Notes: generated by a model not told the origin, from the sequence alone. A stretch of DNA of 64,000 nt from Parahoeflea alexandrii (GCF_024105735.1 NZ_JAAAML010000003.1:496001-560000), one strand, 5' to 3'. Positions 17,361 through 26,281 are shown, numbered from the stretch's first letter. Numbers and translations: made by a program.

Positions 17361-17375
17361 GTATTTGTAAAATAC
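17361..17375. promoter_or_regulatory. Palindrome in the hydrolase/LuxR divergent promoter
   Basis: GTATTT-GTA-AAATAC is a perfect 6-bp inverted repeat with a 3-nt spacer, 22 bp before the regulator start and 73 bp before the hydrolase start. Size and symmetry suit a dimeric helix-turn-helix regulator. Confidence 0.45.
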
Positions 17376-17396
17376 GTAAGGGCGGAGCGGGCATAA

Positions 17397-17846
17397 ATGG
17401 CGGACAAGCGGTCAGACGCGAAAGACGGCGCAACCGGCGCTAGGAAGGCGGCCAGCGATCAGCTTGGTGATGCGCGGAAAGCCTTGCCCGGCCTCGTTCG
17501 CGACAGCGGCTTGTTCGACCTTGACTATGACCCGTCCGAGCTTGCGCGGATGAACCAGATATTCGAACATCTCCCGGACCAGACGGTTTTTGACCTTTCC
17601 GCGCGTTTGAGGTCGGTGATTGCCGAAAAAGAGCCGGATTTCGTTGCCTTTTCTGAGGTCTTTGGCATTTCGCCTGCTGAGCGCAAGCTTCTTGAAAGCC
17701 TGGTCGAAGGGCTCACCGTGGTCGCTCATGCCGAAAGGGCCGGGATATCGGTCAACACCGCACGCACTCATATGCGGCGCCTGTTGGAGAAAACCGGTAG
17801 CGGCGGTCAACTCGATCTTATCCGCAAGGTTCATGCTACCGCCTGA
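17397..17846 (+). CDS. LuxR-type helix-turn-helix regulator
   Basis: 149 residues. The C-terminal 60 residues form a LuxR/GerE-type DNA-binding domain: FGISPAERKLLESLVEG, AERAGISVNTARTHMRRLLEKTG. The N-terminal 85 residues show no receiver or autoinducer domain, only a charged helical region. The gene is divergent from the HSL-like hydrolase across 108 bp that contain a 15-nt palindrome, so autoregulation and control of the hydrolase are plausible. The signal, if any, is unknown. Confidence 0.85.
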   Translation: MADKRSDAKDGATGARKAASDQLGDARKALPGLVRDSGLFDLDYDPSELARMNQIFEHLPDQTVFDLSARLRSVIAEKEPDFVAFSEVFGISPAERKLLESLVEGLTVVAHAERAGISVNTARTHMRRLLEKTGSGGQLDLIRKVHATA

Positions 17847-17970
17847 TATCGCGATCCGGACCACACACGTTCGTCGGGACTGAACAGGTCGTACGGATCA
17901 TCACATATGATGATTACCCACCGGTGCCGGTGGACGAGTATCGGCTGTCCCAACGAGAAGAGGCAGTATT

Positions 17971-18333
17971 GTGATGATCAGAAAAGTCGGTTTGCTTTGC
18001 TTGATTGCAGCAATGGCACACGGGTGCGCGGGCACCGCTCAGTGGGACGAATTCCGGGGCGCAGAGAAAAGAAATCTTCCGCCGATCACCGTGAACGGAA
18101 AGACGTACAAAGTCTACGAACTCTCGCGCAGCTCGGACCCCGAGATTCGTGCACAGGATGACCCGAACGCCACATTCGCGGTGTATGTTGTCACTGGTCC
18201 GGGCAAGACCGTGTATTGCGGCCCCAATGCGTCGAGATGCAGAAATGTAATCCAGAAACTGGTCGGGTCGCCTGCCAAAGCCAATGCCAAACCCAAGCCT
18301 GACGTCCAGAAAGAAGTGCTTGATGGGATGTGA
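17971..18333 (+). CDS. Small exported protein, probable lipoprotein
   Basis: 120 residues. A short positive start (MMIRK) and hydrophobic core VGLLCLIAAMAHGC give a signal peptide whose Cys19 could be a lipidated residue, although AHGC is a weak lipobox. The mature part contains ITVNGKTYKVYELSR and VYVVTGPGKTVYCGPNASRC with two cysteines that could form a disulfide, then a Lys/Pro-rich tail. I do not recognise the family. GTG 17968 immediately upstream is an alternative start. It is followed by a strong terminator. Confidence 0.7.
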   Translation: MMIRKVGLLCLIAAMAHGCAGTAQWDEFRGAEKRNLPPITVNGKTYKVYELSRSSDPEIRAQDDPNATFAVYVVTGPGKTVYCGPNASRCRNVIQKLVGSPAKANAKPKPDVQKEVLDGM

Positions 18334-18379
18334 TGTCGCCAGGGCGCGCAACCGGGGCTGAGCTGCTGCGGGGCTGAGC

Positions 18380-18412
18380 ATGACGGGACTGCAGCCTCGG
18401 CAGTCCCGTCAT
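18380..18412. terminator. Bidirectional terminator
   Basis: Perfect 13-bp stem (18380-18392 against 18400-18412, arm ATGACGGGACTGC) with a 7-nt loop. It lies between the stop codons of the exported-protein gene and the convergent tas-like gene and can serve both, although T-runs are short. Confidence 0.75.
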
Positions 18413-18422
18413 TCATTTCCGA

Positions 18423-19466
18423 TCAGATCGGCAGCGGATGCGCCCGCCGGGCCTGTGCGATGTCCTCAAACACTGCGTCCGACAGGCTCACTTCGGCGGC
18501 CCCGATGGCGGTCTTCAGCTGGTCCATCCTCGTGGCGCCGATGATCGTCGACGTCATGAACGGGCGCGAGATGCAGAAGGCGATCGCCATCTGTGACGGA
18601 TCGAGCCCGTGCTTTCCGGCGACATCCAGATAGGCCTGCGCCGCCGCTTCCGCTTCGGGCCCCCAGCGTCCGCCGAGATTTTCGACCTTGGTGCGGCGGG
18701 AGCCTTCGGGAATGACCCCGCCCTGGTACTTGCCGGTGAGAATGCCGGTGGCCAGCGGCGAGAACGCCAGCAAGCCGACATCCTCGTGATGCGCCACTTC
18801 CGCCAGATCGGTGTCGAACATGCGGCAGATCAGGCTGTACTCGTTCTGGATCGAGGCGACCCGGGGCAGCCCGTGCTCTTCGGCCAGCCGTACGAACTGC
18901 ATCGTGCCCCAGGCGCTTTCGTTGGACAGCCCGACGGCGCGGATCTTGCCGGCCTTCACCGCGTCACCGAGGCCTTCAAGCGTTTCGCGGATGTCGTCGA
19001 CCGCGCCCGCCTTGTCCTGTTGGCTGGCGTCAAACGCCCAGTGCTTGCGGAAATGGTAGGAGCCGCGGTTGGGCCAGTGCAGCTGGTAGAGGTCGATATG
19101 GTCCACACCCAGCCGCTTCAGATTGCCGTCGACCGCCTGCATCACCGAAGCCCTTGTGAAGCCTTCGCTGTTGCGGATCCAGTTGACACCGGCGCCGCCC
19201 ATCTTGGTGGCAAGGATTACCTCGTTGCGTTTGCCCGAGGCCCGGAACCAGCTGCCGATATACTCCTCTGTGAGGCCTTGGGTTTCCGCCCGCGTCGGCT
19301 GGGTCGGGTACATCTCGGCTGTATCGAAGAAGTTGACCCCCTGGGCCAGGGCGTAGTCCATCTGCTCATGGGCGTCTGCCTCGGTGTTCTGTTCACCCCA
19401 GGTCATGGTGCCGAGACAGATCTCGCTCACCATCATCTCCGTGCGTCCGAGCCGGTTCATTTTCAT
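18423..19466 (-). CDS. tas: NADP(H)-dependent aldo-keto reductase (Tas-like)
   Basis: 347 residues, single TIM-barrel. The N-terminal stretch ICLGTMTWGEQNTEADAHEQ and the later AEMYP, ETQGLTEEYIG, LYQLHWP and GLSNESAWG closely follow E. coli Tas. Catalytic Asp and Tyr are in FFDTAEMY, the Lys in ILATKMGG and the His in YQLHWP. ATG 19466 has AAGGA about 9 nt upstream; a longer frame to 19535 has no such site. The physiological substrate of Tas is not settled. Confidence 0.9.
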   Translation of the reverse strand: MKMNRLGRTEMMVSEICLGTMTWGEQNTEADAHEQMDYALAQGVNFFDTAEMYPTQPTRAETQGLTEEYIGSWFRASGKRNEVILATKMGGAGVNWIRNSEGFTRASVMQAVDGNLKRLGVDHIDLYQLHWPNRGSYHFRKHWAFDASQQDKAGAVDDIRETLEGLGDAVKAGKIRAVGLSNESAWGTMQFVRLAEEHGLPRVASIQNEYSLICRMFDTDLAEVAHHEDVGLLAFSPLATGILTGKYQGGVIPEGSRRTKVENLGGRWGPEAEAAAQAYLDVAGKHGLDPSQMAIAFCISRPFMTSTIIGATRMDQLKTAIGAAEVSLSDAVFEDIAQARRAHPLPI

Positions 19467-19554
19467 GCGGTACATCCTTGGCTGCTGAGTTGCGCGCACA
19501 ATAGCGTGAGCAAACCGGTGCGCAAGCCGGTCCATTGTGAATCACTCAATTCAC

Positions 19555-19587
19555 CGGGGATTGCCGGTCATCGGGGATTGCCGGTCA
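19555..19587. repeat. Tandem duplication of a 17-nt unit
   Basis: Two head-to-tail copies of CGGGGATTGCCGGTCA(T), at 19555-19571 and 19572-19587, in the gap between the antiporter stop and the tas-like start. It looks like a recent local duplication. Confidence 0.8.
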
Positions 19588-19605
19588 CATCGAACTGCCT
19601 GCGTC

Positions 19606-20532
19606 TCAAAACAGCCAGGCCACATAGCCCGTGTAGATTGCCAGCATTGCCACGCCAGCTGGGCGGCCGATGCGGCCGGCCAGCAGGATCAGGGCAACCA
19701 GCGCCAGCGATACGCCAAGCATGAACGGGATGTCGAACGATGCCATCGAGGCGTCGACCGGCACCGGCACGACCATGGCTGTCAGGCCGAGAATGCCCAG
19801 GATGTTGAAGATGTTGGAGCCAACGACATTGCCAAGCGCGATTTCGGCCTGCCGCCGGAACGCGGCAACCACTGAAGTGGCAAGTTCCGGCAGGCTCGTG
19901 CCCACGGCGACGATTGTCAGGCCGATGACCGCTTCGGAGATGCCGAATTGGAGCGCAATCGAGGTTGCCGCATCGATCAGCAGATTGGCGCCGATGAACA
20001 GGCCGGCCAGTCCGCCCGCTATGAACAGGGCTTCTTTCCACCCGGCGAGCTTGACCACCAGCTCGGCCTCCTCGGCGCTCATGCGGCGCCGGTCGGTGTA
20101 GGTTACCCATGCAAGATAGGCCGAAAGCAGGGCGAACATGGCCAGGCCGGTTAAGAAACCGATGAGCCCCAGATAGCCCAGGCCGAGCATGACCACGGCA
20201 GCAAACAGCATCATCACCATGTCTCGCTTGAGGCTGGGGATCATGGCGGGAATTGGCGAAATCGCTGCGGCGAGGCCAAGAATGAGCAGGATGTTGGCGA
20301 TGTTAGAACCGACCACATTGCCGACCGCGATCGCCGGCGCGCCATCAAGCGCCGCCTGCATCGAGACCAGAAGTTCGGGCATCGACGTGCCAAAACCGAC
20401 GACGGTCAGGCCGATGAGAAGCGGCGGCATGCCGAGCCTGTTGGCAAACGAGATTGCGCCGCGCACCAGATAGTCTGCACCAAGTGTCAGCAGAACGAGT
20501 CCGGCGGCCAGCAGCAGCAGGTTGGATAACAT
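19606..20532 (-). CDS. Calcium/sodium antiporter, CaCA family (YrbG-like), copy 1
   Basis: Inner-membrane cation exchanger of 308 residues with ten predicted membrane segments. The two inverted alpha-repeats are clear: FGTSMPELLVS with GNVVGSNIANILL in the first half, and VGTSLPELATS with GNVVGSNIFNILG in the second. These hold the acidic and Asn residues that bind Ca2+ or Na+ in the family. A paralogue lies at 59.3-60.2 kb. The gene appears to be transcribed alone. Confidence 0.92.
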   Translation of the reverse strand: MLSNLLLLAAGLVLLTLGADYLVRGAISFANRLGMPPLLIGLTVVGFGTSMPELLVSMQAALDGAPAIAVGNVVGSNIANILLILGLAAAISPIPAMIPSLKRDMVMMLFAAVVMLGLGYLGLIGFLTGLAMFALLSAYLAWVTYTDRRRMSAEEAELVVKLAGWKEALFIAGGLAGLFIGANLLIDAATSIALQFGISEAVIGLTIVAVGTSLPELATSVVAAFRRQAEIALGNVVGSNIFNILGILGLTAMVVPVPVDASMASFDIPFMLGVSLALVALILLAGRIGRPAGVAMLAIYTGYVAWLF

Positions 20533-20684
20533 GATGTGTTTCCTGTGATCGTGATTTCAGGTGCGGTTCAGGCTGTCAGGCTCGCACAGACGTCCGCACG
20601 ATGTCCAGCGCACGCCGCATCTCGCGCCCCGCGGCGCCGAGCGGCAGATATGGGATTTTCTGGTGTCGGCCGAAAGCCCGGCAA

Positions 20685-20969
20685 TCAGTCCGCGTTCTCG
20701 GGATCCATTTCGGCGGCGATCGCGAGCTTGACCGTCATCCAGGTCGCCCAGATCGCCAGCGGAATGACGAGGGCAAACATTACCAGATCACCGCCCAGGC
20801 CCAAGCCGAAAAAGCCGTCGGCAGCCCAGATTGCAGCCAGCGCGGTAAGCCAGATTTCCGAGCCGATCAGCACAATCGCGCCGATGGCGGTCATGAAGGC
20901 AATGAACTTTGTTGTCGGGGCCTGGCGGGCGGAATCTTGGCTGGAGGTATTGGAAGCGGGATACGACAT
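20685..20969 (-). CDS. Small two-helix inner-membrane protein
   Basis: 94 residues from ATG 20969. A Ser/Thr/Gln-rich cytoplasmic leader of about 20 residues precedes two hydrophobic segments, KFIAFMTAIGAIVLIGSEIW and the later LVMFALVIPLAIWATW, and a short acidic end (EMDPENAD). An extension to 21029 is possible but has no better ribosome site. I do not recognise the family. It is 152 bp upstream of the antiporter on the same strand. Confidence 0.6.
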   Translation of the reverse strand: MSYPASNTSSQDSARQAPTTKFIAFMTAIGAIVLIGSEIWLTALAAIWAADGFFGLGLGGDLVMFALVIPLAIWATWMTVKLAIAAEMDPENAD

Positions 20970-21180
20970 CGTGGTCTGTCCGGAAAGGCGCTGCTGGTTC
21001 TGAGCGCAACAGCGAATATGTGAATGCACTTGGTGACGAATTCAAGATAGCAGCCGGTCCATATGCAAATAAATCTTTCGGCTCTCCTCGACTGGACTGA
21101 CCGGCGTGCTGAAACGCCGCCGCATGGGCGTTTAGGCTGACCCGACTCTCTGGCGCCGCGGCCTGAAACCGGTCTCAACC

Positions 21181-21209
21181 TTGACACCGGCGGTGCGAAT
21201 GTGAATTGA
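21181..21209 (+). promoter_or_regulatory. Candidate fabD promoter
   Basis: A consensus TTGACA (21181-21186, as CTTGACA) lies 17 nt before a weak AATTGA (21204-21209). Transcription would start about 30 nt before the fabD ATG. The -35 is strong but the -10 is poor. Confidence 0.4.
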
Positions 21210-21244
21210 AGCGGCAACGCGACATCAATCATCGGAGCCGAAAC

Positions 21245-22189
21245 ATGGCCATAGCATTCACTTTTCCGGGGCAGGGCAGCCAGACGGTCGGCATGGGCAA
21301 GGACCTGGCCGCCGCTTTTCCCGAAGCCCGGGCCGTCTTTGACGAAGTCGATGCGGCGCTCGGCGAAAAGCTTTCGTCGGTGATCTTCGAAGGCCCCGAG
21401 GACACATTGACCCTGACCGCCAATGCCCAGCCTGCCTTGATGGCGGTCTCCATGGCGCTGATCCGCGTGCTCGAAGCCCGCGGTCTCGACCTGGCCAAGA
21501 CCGCAAGCTATGTCGCCGGCCATTCACTCGGTGAATATTCCGCGCTGTGTGCGGCCGGCATGTTCTCGATTCCCGACACGGCGCGGCTGCTGCGCATTCG
21601 CGGCAACGCCATGCAGGCCGCGGTTCCGGCGGGCGAGGGCGCAATGGCTGCCATCATCGGGCTGGAGAACACTGATGTTGAAGCCGCCTGCACAGAGGGC
21701 CGCGCGCACGGCGCCGTCCAGATCGCCAATGACAATGGCGGTGGCCAGCTGGTCATTTCCGGCCTCAAGCCGGCGGTGGAAGCCGCAGCTGCCGCGGCCA
21801 CGGCAAAGGGCGCCAAGCGTGCCCTGATGCTGCCGGTCTCCGCACCCTTCCATTCGAGCCTGATGCAGCCAGCCGCCGATGCCATGCGAGAGGCGCTGGC
21901 GGGCGTGGCAAAATCCGCGCCGGTTGTCCCCGTCATTGCCAATGTCCGCGCCGCCCCGGTCTCCGATCCCGATGAAATCGCAGGGCTGCTGGTCGAGCAG
22001 GTCACCGGCCAGGTGCGCTGGCGCGAGACTGTGGCCTGGTTTGCCGCAAACGGTGTCGACACGCTGGCCGAAATTGGCGCCGGCAAGGTCCTCACCGGTC
22101 TAGCCCGCCGCATCGACCGCTCCGTGACCGGTTTGAATGTTGCCGGGCCCGACGACATCGACCCGTTTCTGGCCGCAATGAACGCATAG
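21245..22189 (+). CDS. fabD: Malonyl-CoA:ACP transacylase
   Basis: Moves malonyl groups from CoA to acyl carrier protein for fatty-acid elongation. 314 residues. The FPGQGSQ motif is at the start, the nucleophile Ser94 is in GHSLGEYSAL, and the catalytic His is in PVSAPFHSSLM near residue 202. ATG 21245 has GGAG 9 nt upstream; an in-frame start at 21206 lacks one. It heads the fabD-fabG-acpP-fabF block, with fabG 72 bp downstream. Confidence 0.97.
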   Translation: MAIAFTFPGQGSQTVGMGKDLAAAFPEARAVFDEVDAALGEKLSSVIFEGPEDTLTLTANAQPALMAVSMALIRVLEARGLDLAKTASYVAGHSLGEYSALCAAGMFSIPDTARLLRIRGNAMQAAVPAGEGAMAAIIGLENTDVEAACTEGRAHGAVQIANDNGGGQLVISGLKPAVEAAAAAATAKGAKRALMLPVSAPFHSSLMQPAADAMREALAGVAKSAPVVPVIANVRAAPVSDPDEIAGLLVEQVTGQVRWRETVAWFAANGVDTLAEIGAGKVLTGLARRIDRSVTGLNVAGPDDIDPFLAAMNA

Positions 22190-22261
22190 GCCGGACTGGC
22201 CTGCAAACAGGACTGCCCGCGCCCCGGCGCCGGCGCGAGACCAATCCCGAAAGGACTTTCC

Positions 22262-22999
22262 ATGTTCGATCTGACCGGCCGCAAGGCCCTCGTCACCGGT
22301 GCATCCGGTGGAATCGGCGAAGCCATCGCCCGTCAGCTGCACAGCCGTGGCGCGACCATCGGCCTGCATGGCACCCGCGTTGAGCGGCTCGAGGCGTTGG
22401 CCGCCGATCTCGGCGACCGGGTTCACATGTTTCCCGCAGACCTCTCCGATCGCGACGCGGTCTCTGCGCTCGGCAAGTCCGCCGAGGAGCGGCTCGAGGG
22501 CGTCGATATCCTGGTCAACAATGCCGGGATCACCAAGGACGGACTGTTCGTGCGCATGAGCGACGATGCCTGGGACCAGGTGCTGGAAGTCAACCTGACT
22601 GCGGTCTTCCGCCTGACACGCGAACTTGCCCACCCGATGATGAAGCGCCGCAATGGTCGCATCATCAACATCACCTCGGTGGTGGGTGTTTCCGGCAACC
22701 CCGGGCAGGCGAACTACTGCGCCGCCAAGGCCGGTATGATCGGCTTCTCCAAGAGCCTGGCCCAGGAAATCGCGCCGCGAAACGTCACCGTCAACTGCGT
22801 TGCGCCCGGCTTCATCGAGAGCGCCATGACCGAAAAGCTCAATGACAAGCAGAAGGATGCGATCATGGGCGCAATTCCGATGCGCCGCATGGGCACTGGT
22901 ACCGAGATCGCTTCCGCGGTGACCTGGCTGGCATCCGACGAGGCCTCCTACGTGACCGGCCAGACCATCCACGTCAATGGCGGGATGCTGATGGTCTGA
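22262..22999 (+). CDS. fabG: 3-oxoacyl-ACP reductase
   Basis: NADPH-dependent short-chain dehydrogenase of 245 residues that reduces 3-oxoacyl-ACP. It has the TGASGGIGEAIA cofactor loop, VNNAGITKD, a catalytic Ser in ITSVVGVSG, and Tyr152/Lys156 in YCAAKAG. The C-terminal YVTGQTIHVNGGMLMV is typical of FabG. ATG 22262 follows GAAAGGA. Its position between fabD and acpP separates it from the many other SDR paralogues. Confidence 0.97.
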   Translation: MFDLTGRKALVTGASGGIGEAIARQLHSRGATIGLHGTRVERLEALAADLGDRVHMFPADLSDRDAVSALGKSAEERLEGVDILVNNAGITKDGLFVRMSDDAWDQVLEVNLTAVFRLTRELAHPMMKRRNGRIINITSVVGVSGNPGQANYCAAKAGMIGFSKSLAQEIAPRNVTVNCVAPGFIESAMTEKLNDKQKDAIMGAIPMRRMGTGTEIASAVTWLASDEASYVTGQTIHVNGGMLMV

Positions 23000-23173
23000 T
23001 CTGCCGGAGGGAAGGTCCGGGCCATGCCGGCGCATCAGGAGCGCTGGCGGGAATCACGGTTGACCCGCATTTTCCGGCTTTGCCCGGTTGGCAAACCGTG
23101 ATACTTCGCCCCCGCTGCGCGCGGCGCATGCCTTTTCCAGGGGGCGAATAAGCTGAAATCCACAGCTTCGGCT

Positions 23174-23200
23174 TTGACGGGATGGGGCAGAGCGCATAAA
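23174..23200 (+). promoter_or_regulatory. Candidate acpP promoter
   Basis: TTGACG (23174-23179) and CATAAA (23195-23200) separated by 15 nt, about 80 nt before acpP, in the 282-bp fabG-acpP gap. Spacing is short. A separate promoter would fit the high level of ACP needed. Confidence 0.35.
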
Positions 23201-23281
23201 AACGTGCAACAAGCTTGATTACCCATGCTTGCGCAGGTAACGAGGCGCAACAACAATTTGAAACAGGTCGAGGAATCCGAC

Positions 23282-23518
23282 ATGAGCGACATCGCAGACC
23301 GCGTAAAGAAAATTGTCATCGAACATCTGGGCGTTGACGCTGAAAAAGTGACCGAAAGCGCAAGCTTCATCGACGATCTGGGTGCGGACTCGCTCGATAC
23401 CGTCGAACTGGTGATGGCGTTTGAAGAAGAATTCGGCGTTGAAATCCCCGATGATGCCGCCGACACCATTCTGACTGTTGGCGACGCGATCAAGTACATC
23501 TCGTCTGCTCAGTCCTGA
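23282..23518 (+). CDS. acpP: Acyl carrier protein
   Basis: 78-residue acidic four-helix protein that carries growing acyl chains on a phosphopantetheine attached to Ser37 in [10 protein letters not shown]. Sequence and length are standard. ATG 23282 has GAGGAA upstream. It has its own upstream gap and a downstream hairpin, so it can be expressed as a monocistronic message at a level different from fabG and fabF. Confidence 0.98.
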   Translation: MSDIADRVKKIVIEHLGVDAEKVTESASFIDDLGADSLDTVELVMAFEEEFGVEIPDDAADTILTVGDAIKYISSAQS

Positions 23519-23560
23519 TTGGACTTCAATTGACCGGCGGACCTGATGTCCGTTGTCAGG

Positions 23561-23594
23561 ACCGGCGCAGACCCTGCGCCGGTTATTTGCATTT
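23561..23594 (+). terminator. Terminator between acpP and fabF
   Basis: 10-bp perfect stem (23561-23570 against 23574-23583, arm ACCGGCGCAG) with loop ACC, followed by TATTTGCATTTT. It begins 43 bp after acpP and ends before the fabF ribosome site, so partial termination would set the ACP to FabF ratio. Confidence 0.7.
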
Positions 23595-23617
23595 TGACAT
23601 GACTGGGACTTGAGACG

Positions 23618-24883
23618 ATGCGCAGAGTTGTCATTACCGGCACCGGTGTTGTTTCTCCGCTGGGATGCGGCACCGAAATAACATGGTCCCGCCTGATCGG
23701 CGGCCAAAACGGTGCGTCACGCGTCACGGCATTCGATGTCAGCGACATCCCCGCACAGATAGCCTGTTCGGTTCCCACCGACCCGTCGGTCGAGGGAGCC
23801 TTCAATCCTGACGACTGGATGGAGCCCAAGGAACAGCGCAAGGTCGACAAGTTCATCCTGTTCGGCGTGGCCGCCGCCGACATGGCGCTCAAGGATGCCG
23901 GCTGGAACCCGCAATCGCGTGAAGACCAGATCGCCACCGGCGTGATGATCGGCTCGGGCGTCGGTGGTCTCGAAGGTATCGTCGAGGCCGGCTACACCCT
24001 GCGCGACAAGGGCCCCCGCCGCGTCTCCCCGTTCTTCATTCCCGGACGTCTCATCAACCTGATCTCCGGTCAGGTGTCGATACGCCACGGCTTGCGTGGA
24101 CCCAACCACGCCGTGGTCACAGCCTGTTCGACCGGCGCCCACGCCATTGGTGACGCGGCCCGGCTGATCGCGCTCGGCGATGCCGAGGTGATGGTTGCCG
24201 GCGGTGCGGAAGCCGCCATCTGCCGGATCGGGCTTGCGGGATTTGCCGCCTGCAAGGCGCTGTCTACCGCCTACAACGACACGCCGGAAAGGGCGTCGCG
24301 CCCCTATGATCGCGACCGCGACGGTTTTGTCATGGGCGAGGGGGCTGCCATCGTGGTGCTTGAAGAGCTCGAGCATGCGCTGGCGCGCGGCGCCAATATC
24401 ATCGCTGAAGTCTCGGGCTACGGGCTGTCGGGTGACGCCTATCACATTACTGCGCCGTCCGAAGATGGCGATGGGGCCTACCGTTGCATGCAGATGGCGC
24501 TCAAGCGCGCCGGTATCACGCCGGCAGAGATCGACTACATCAACGCTCATGGCACATCGACCATGGCCGACACCATCGAGCTGGGCGCCGTCGAGCGGCT
24601 GGTCGGAGAGGCGGCTGATGGCATCTCGATGTCGTCGACCAAATCGTCGATCGGCCATCTTCTGGGTGCCGCGGGCGCGATGGAGGCGGTCTTCTCTGCG
24701 CTTGCCATCCGCGACAATGTCGCCCCGCCGACGCTCAACCTCGACAATCCGGAAGTCGAGACAACAATCGACCTTGTTCCCAAGGTTGCGCGAAAGCGCA
24801 AGATCGATGTTGCTTTGTCCAATTCCTTCGGGTTCGGCGGAACCAATGCATCGCTCGTGCTGAAGCGTTTTCAACACCAGTAA
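23618..24883 (+). CDS. fabF: 3-oxoacyl-ACP synthase II (KAS II)
   Basis: Condensing enzyme that elongates acyl-ACP with malonyl-ACP. 421 residues, thiolase fold. The Cys-His-His triad is present: Cys170 in VVTACSTGAHAIGDA, His in INAHGTSTMADT, and His in SSIGHLLGAAGAMEA. The C-terminal SNSFGFGGTNASLVLKRF is standard. Start ATG 23618 gives MRRVVITGTGVVSPLG, the normal N-terminus. It follows acpP by 99 bp. Confidence 0.97.
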   Translation: MRRVVITGTGVVSPLGCGTEITWSRLIGGQNGASRVTAFDVSDIPAQIACSVPTDPSVEGAFNPDDWMEPKEQRKVDKFILFGVAAADMALKDAGWNPQSREDQIATGVMIGSGVGGLEGIVEAGYTLRDKGPRRVSPFFIPGRLINLISGQVSIRHGLRGPNHAVVTACSTGAHAIGDAARLIALGDAEVMVAGGAEAAICRIGLAGFAACKALSTAYNDTPERASRPYDRDRDGFVMGEGAAIVVLEELEHALARGANIIAEVSGYGLSGDAYHITAPSEDGDGAYRCMQMALKRAGITPAEIDYINAHGTSTMADTIELGAVERLVGEAADGISMSSTKSSIGHLLGAAGAMEAVFSALAIRDNVAPPTLNLDNPEVETTIDLVPKVARKRKIDVALSNSFGFGGTNASLVLKRFQHQ

Positions 24884-24893
24884 GACCTGTGCC

Positions 24894-24921
24894 CGGTCCG
24901 GGAAGACACGTTGCCGGACCG
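24894..24921 (+). terminator. Hairpin between fabF and mltG
   Basis: 8-bp inverted repeat CGGTCCGG / CCGGACCG with a 12-nt loop, 11 bp after the fabF stop. No good T-run follows. The TTG at 24911, a possible longer start for mltG, lies in its loop, which argues against that start. Confidence 0.45.
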
Positions 24922-24997
24922 GCATTTCGCCACATTGAGCGGCCAGAACACTGCAACGGACGCCGTCCCTGTTTCAATTCCTGCGGAGATTGATCTC

Positions 24998-26227
24998 GTG
25001 AACGACCGCAACAATCAAGGCAATGGCATTTTTGGCCGCGCCGGTGACCAGAACAATGCGCCGTCCGGCCCGATCATTCCGGTCTCGCCGTCGCAGGCGC
25101 TGAAGCCTGAAAAGGCGCCGCCTCCACCGAAGCGGTCGCGCCGCGCCCGTAACCAGGTGGTCGTCTTCCTCAATTTCATTCTTTCGCTTGTCATCTTCGT
25201 GGCCGTCATCGCCGTGGGTGTGTTCTGGTACGGCAAGACTGAATTCGAAGGTCGCGGACCGCTTGACCGGACCACCAATTACATGGTGCGCGAAGGCGCG
25301 GGCCTGAACCAGATTGCCGCCGGGCTCGAGCGCCAGGGCATCGTGACAAACCAGCGGATCTTCTCGATCGGGGCAAAGGGCGTGCTGGGCGACGATACGC
25401 TGAAGGCCGGCGAATACGAGATCAAGGCCGGCGCCTCGATGCTTGAAATCGTCGAGCTGATGCAATCTGGCAAGTCCATCCTGCATTCCTTCACCGTGCC
25501 GGAAGGGCAGACCGTTCAGCAGGTGTTCGACCGGCTGAGAAGTGACGAGATGCTTGTCGGGGATCTCCCCGAGGACATGCCGGCGGAAGGTGCCTTGCTG
25601 CCCGAGACCTACAAATTCTCGCGCGGCACCACGCGTGCCGACATTCTTGACCAGATGATCAAGGCGCAGACACGCGCGCTCGAACAGGTATGGGCCCGCC
25701 GCGCGCCCGATCTTCCGCTCGAAACCCCCGAAGAGCTGGTGATTCTTGCCTCGATCGTCGAGAAGGAAACCGCCCGGGCAGATGAGCGCCCGCGGGTAGC
25801 CAGCGTCTTCATCAACCGGCTCAACAAGGGCATGCGCCTGCAGTCCGACCCGACCATCATCTACGGTCTGTTCGGTGGTGCCGGAAAACCCTCCGACCGT
25901 CCGATCTACAAGTCGGACATCGAGAAGCCGACAGCCTACAACACCTACGTGATCAACGGGCTGCCGCCCACGCCGATCGCCAATCCGGGCCGCGAGGCGA
26001 TGGAAGCGGTTGCCAACCCGTCACGGACAGACGATTTCTACTTCGTCGCCGACGGCACCGGCGGCCATGCCTTCGCCCAGACGCTGGACGAGCACAATTC
26101 CAATGTCGCGCGCTGGCGCCGGATTGAAGCCGAGCGCGAAAAGGCGCTGGCTGCGGAAAAGGCCGCCGCCGAGGCGGCTGCCGCAAATCAGCCGGCCGAT
26201 AGCGGGGCGGGCGGCGAAAACAACTGA
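24998..26227 (+). CDS. mltG: Endolytic peptidoglycan transglycosylase MltG
   Basis: Cleaves nascent glycan strands at the inner membrane and is thought to end their polymerisation. 409 residues from GTG 24998. A Pro/Lys-rich cytoplasmic leader precedes one membrane segment (FLNFILSLVIFVAVIAVGVF, residues about 57-76), a LysM-like region and the YceG domain. The catalytic Glu lies in ILASIVEKETARADER near residue 255, followed by SVFINRL, LQSDPTIIYG and YNTYVINGLPPTPI. The tail is Ala/Glu-rich. GTG 24998 has GGAG 9 nt upstream; the frame stays open back to TTG 24911. Confidence 0.93.
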   Translation: MNDRNNQGNGIFGRAGDQNNAPSGPIIPVSPSQALKPEKAPPPPKRSRRARNQVVVFLNFILSLVIFVAVIAVGVFWYGKTEFEGRGPLDRTTNYMVREGAGLNQIAAGLERQGIVTNQRIFSIGAKGVLGDDTLKAGEYEIKAGASMLEIVELMQSGKSILHSFTVPEGQTVQQVFDRLRSDEMLVGDLPEDMPAEGALLPETYKFSRGTTRADILDQMIKAQTRALEQVWARRAPDLPLETPEELVILASIVEKETARADERPRVASVFINRLNKGMRLQSDPTIIYGLFGGAGKPSDRPIYKSDIEKPTAYNTYVINGLPPTPIANPGREAMEAVANPSRTDDFYFVADGTGGHAFAQTLDEHNSNVARWRRIEAEREKALAAEKAAAEAAAANQPADSGAGGENN

Positions 26228-26281
26228 CCGGACGCCGTCCTGGCGGGCGGATCCGGTCCGGGGGAACAGGGGGCTGAAACA

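Noticed and set aside
24911-24997. TTG 24911 as the mltG start
   Set aside because: It lies in the loop of a hairpin and would add 29 residues unlike the family; GTG 24998 has a GGAG at good spacing.
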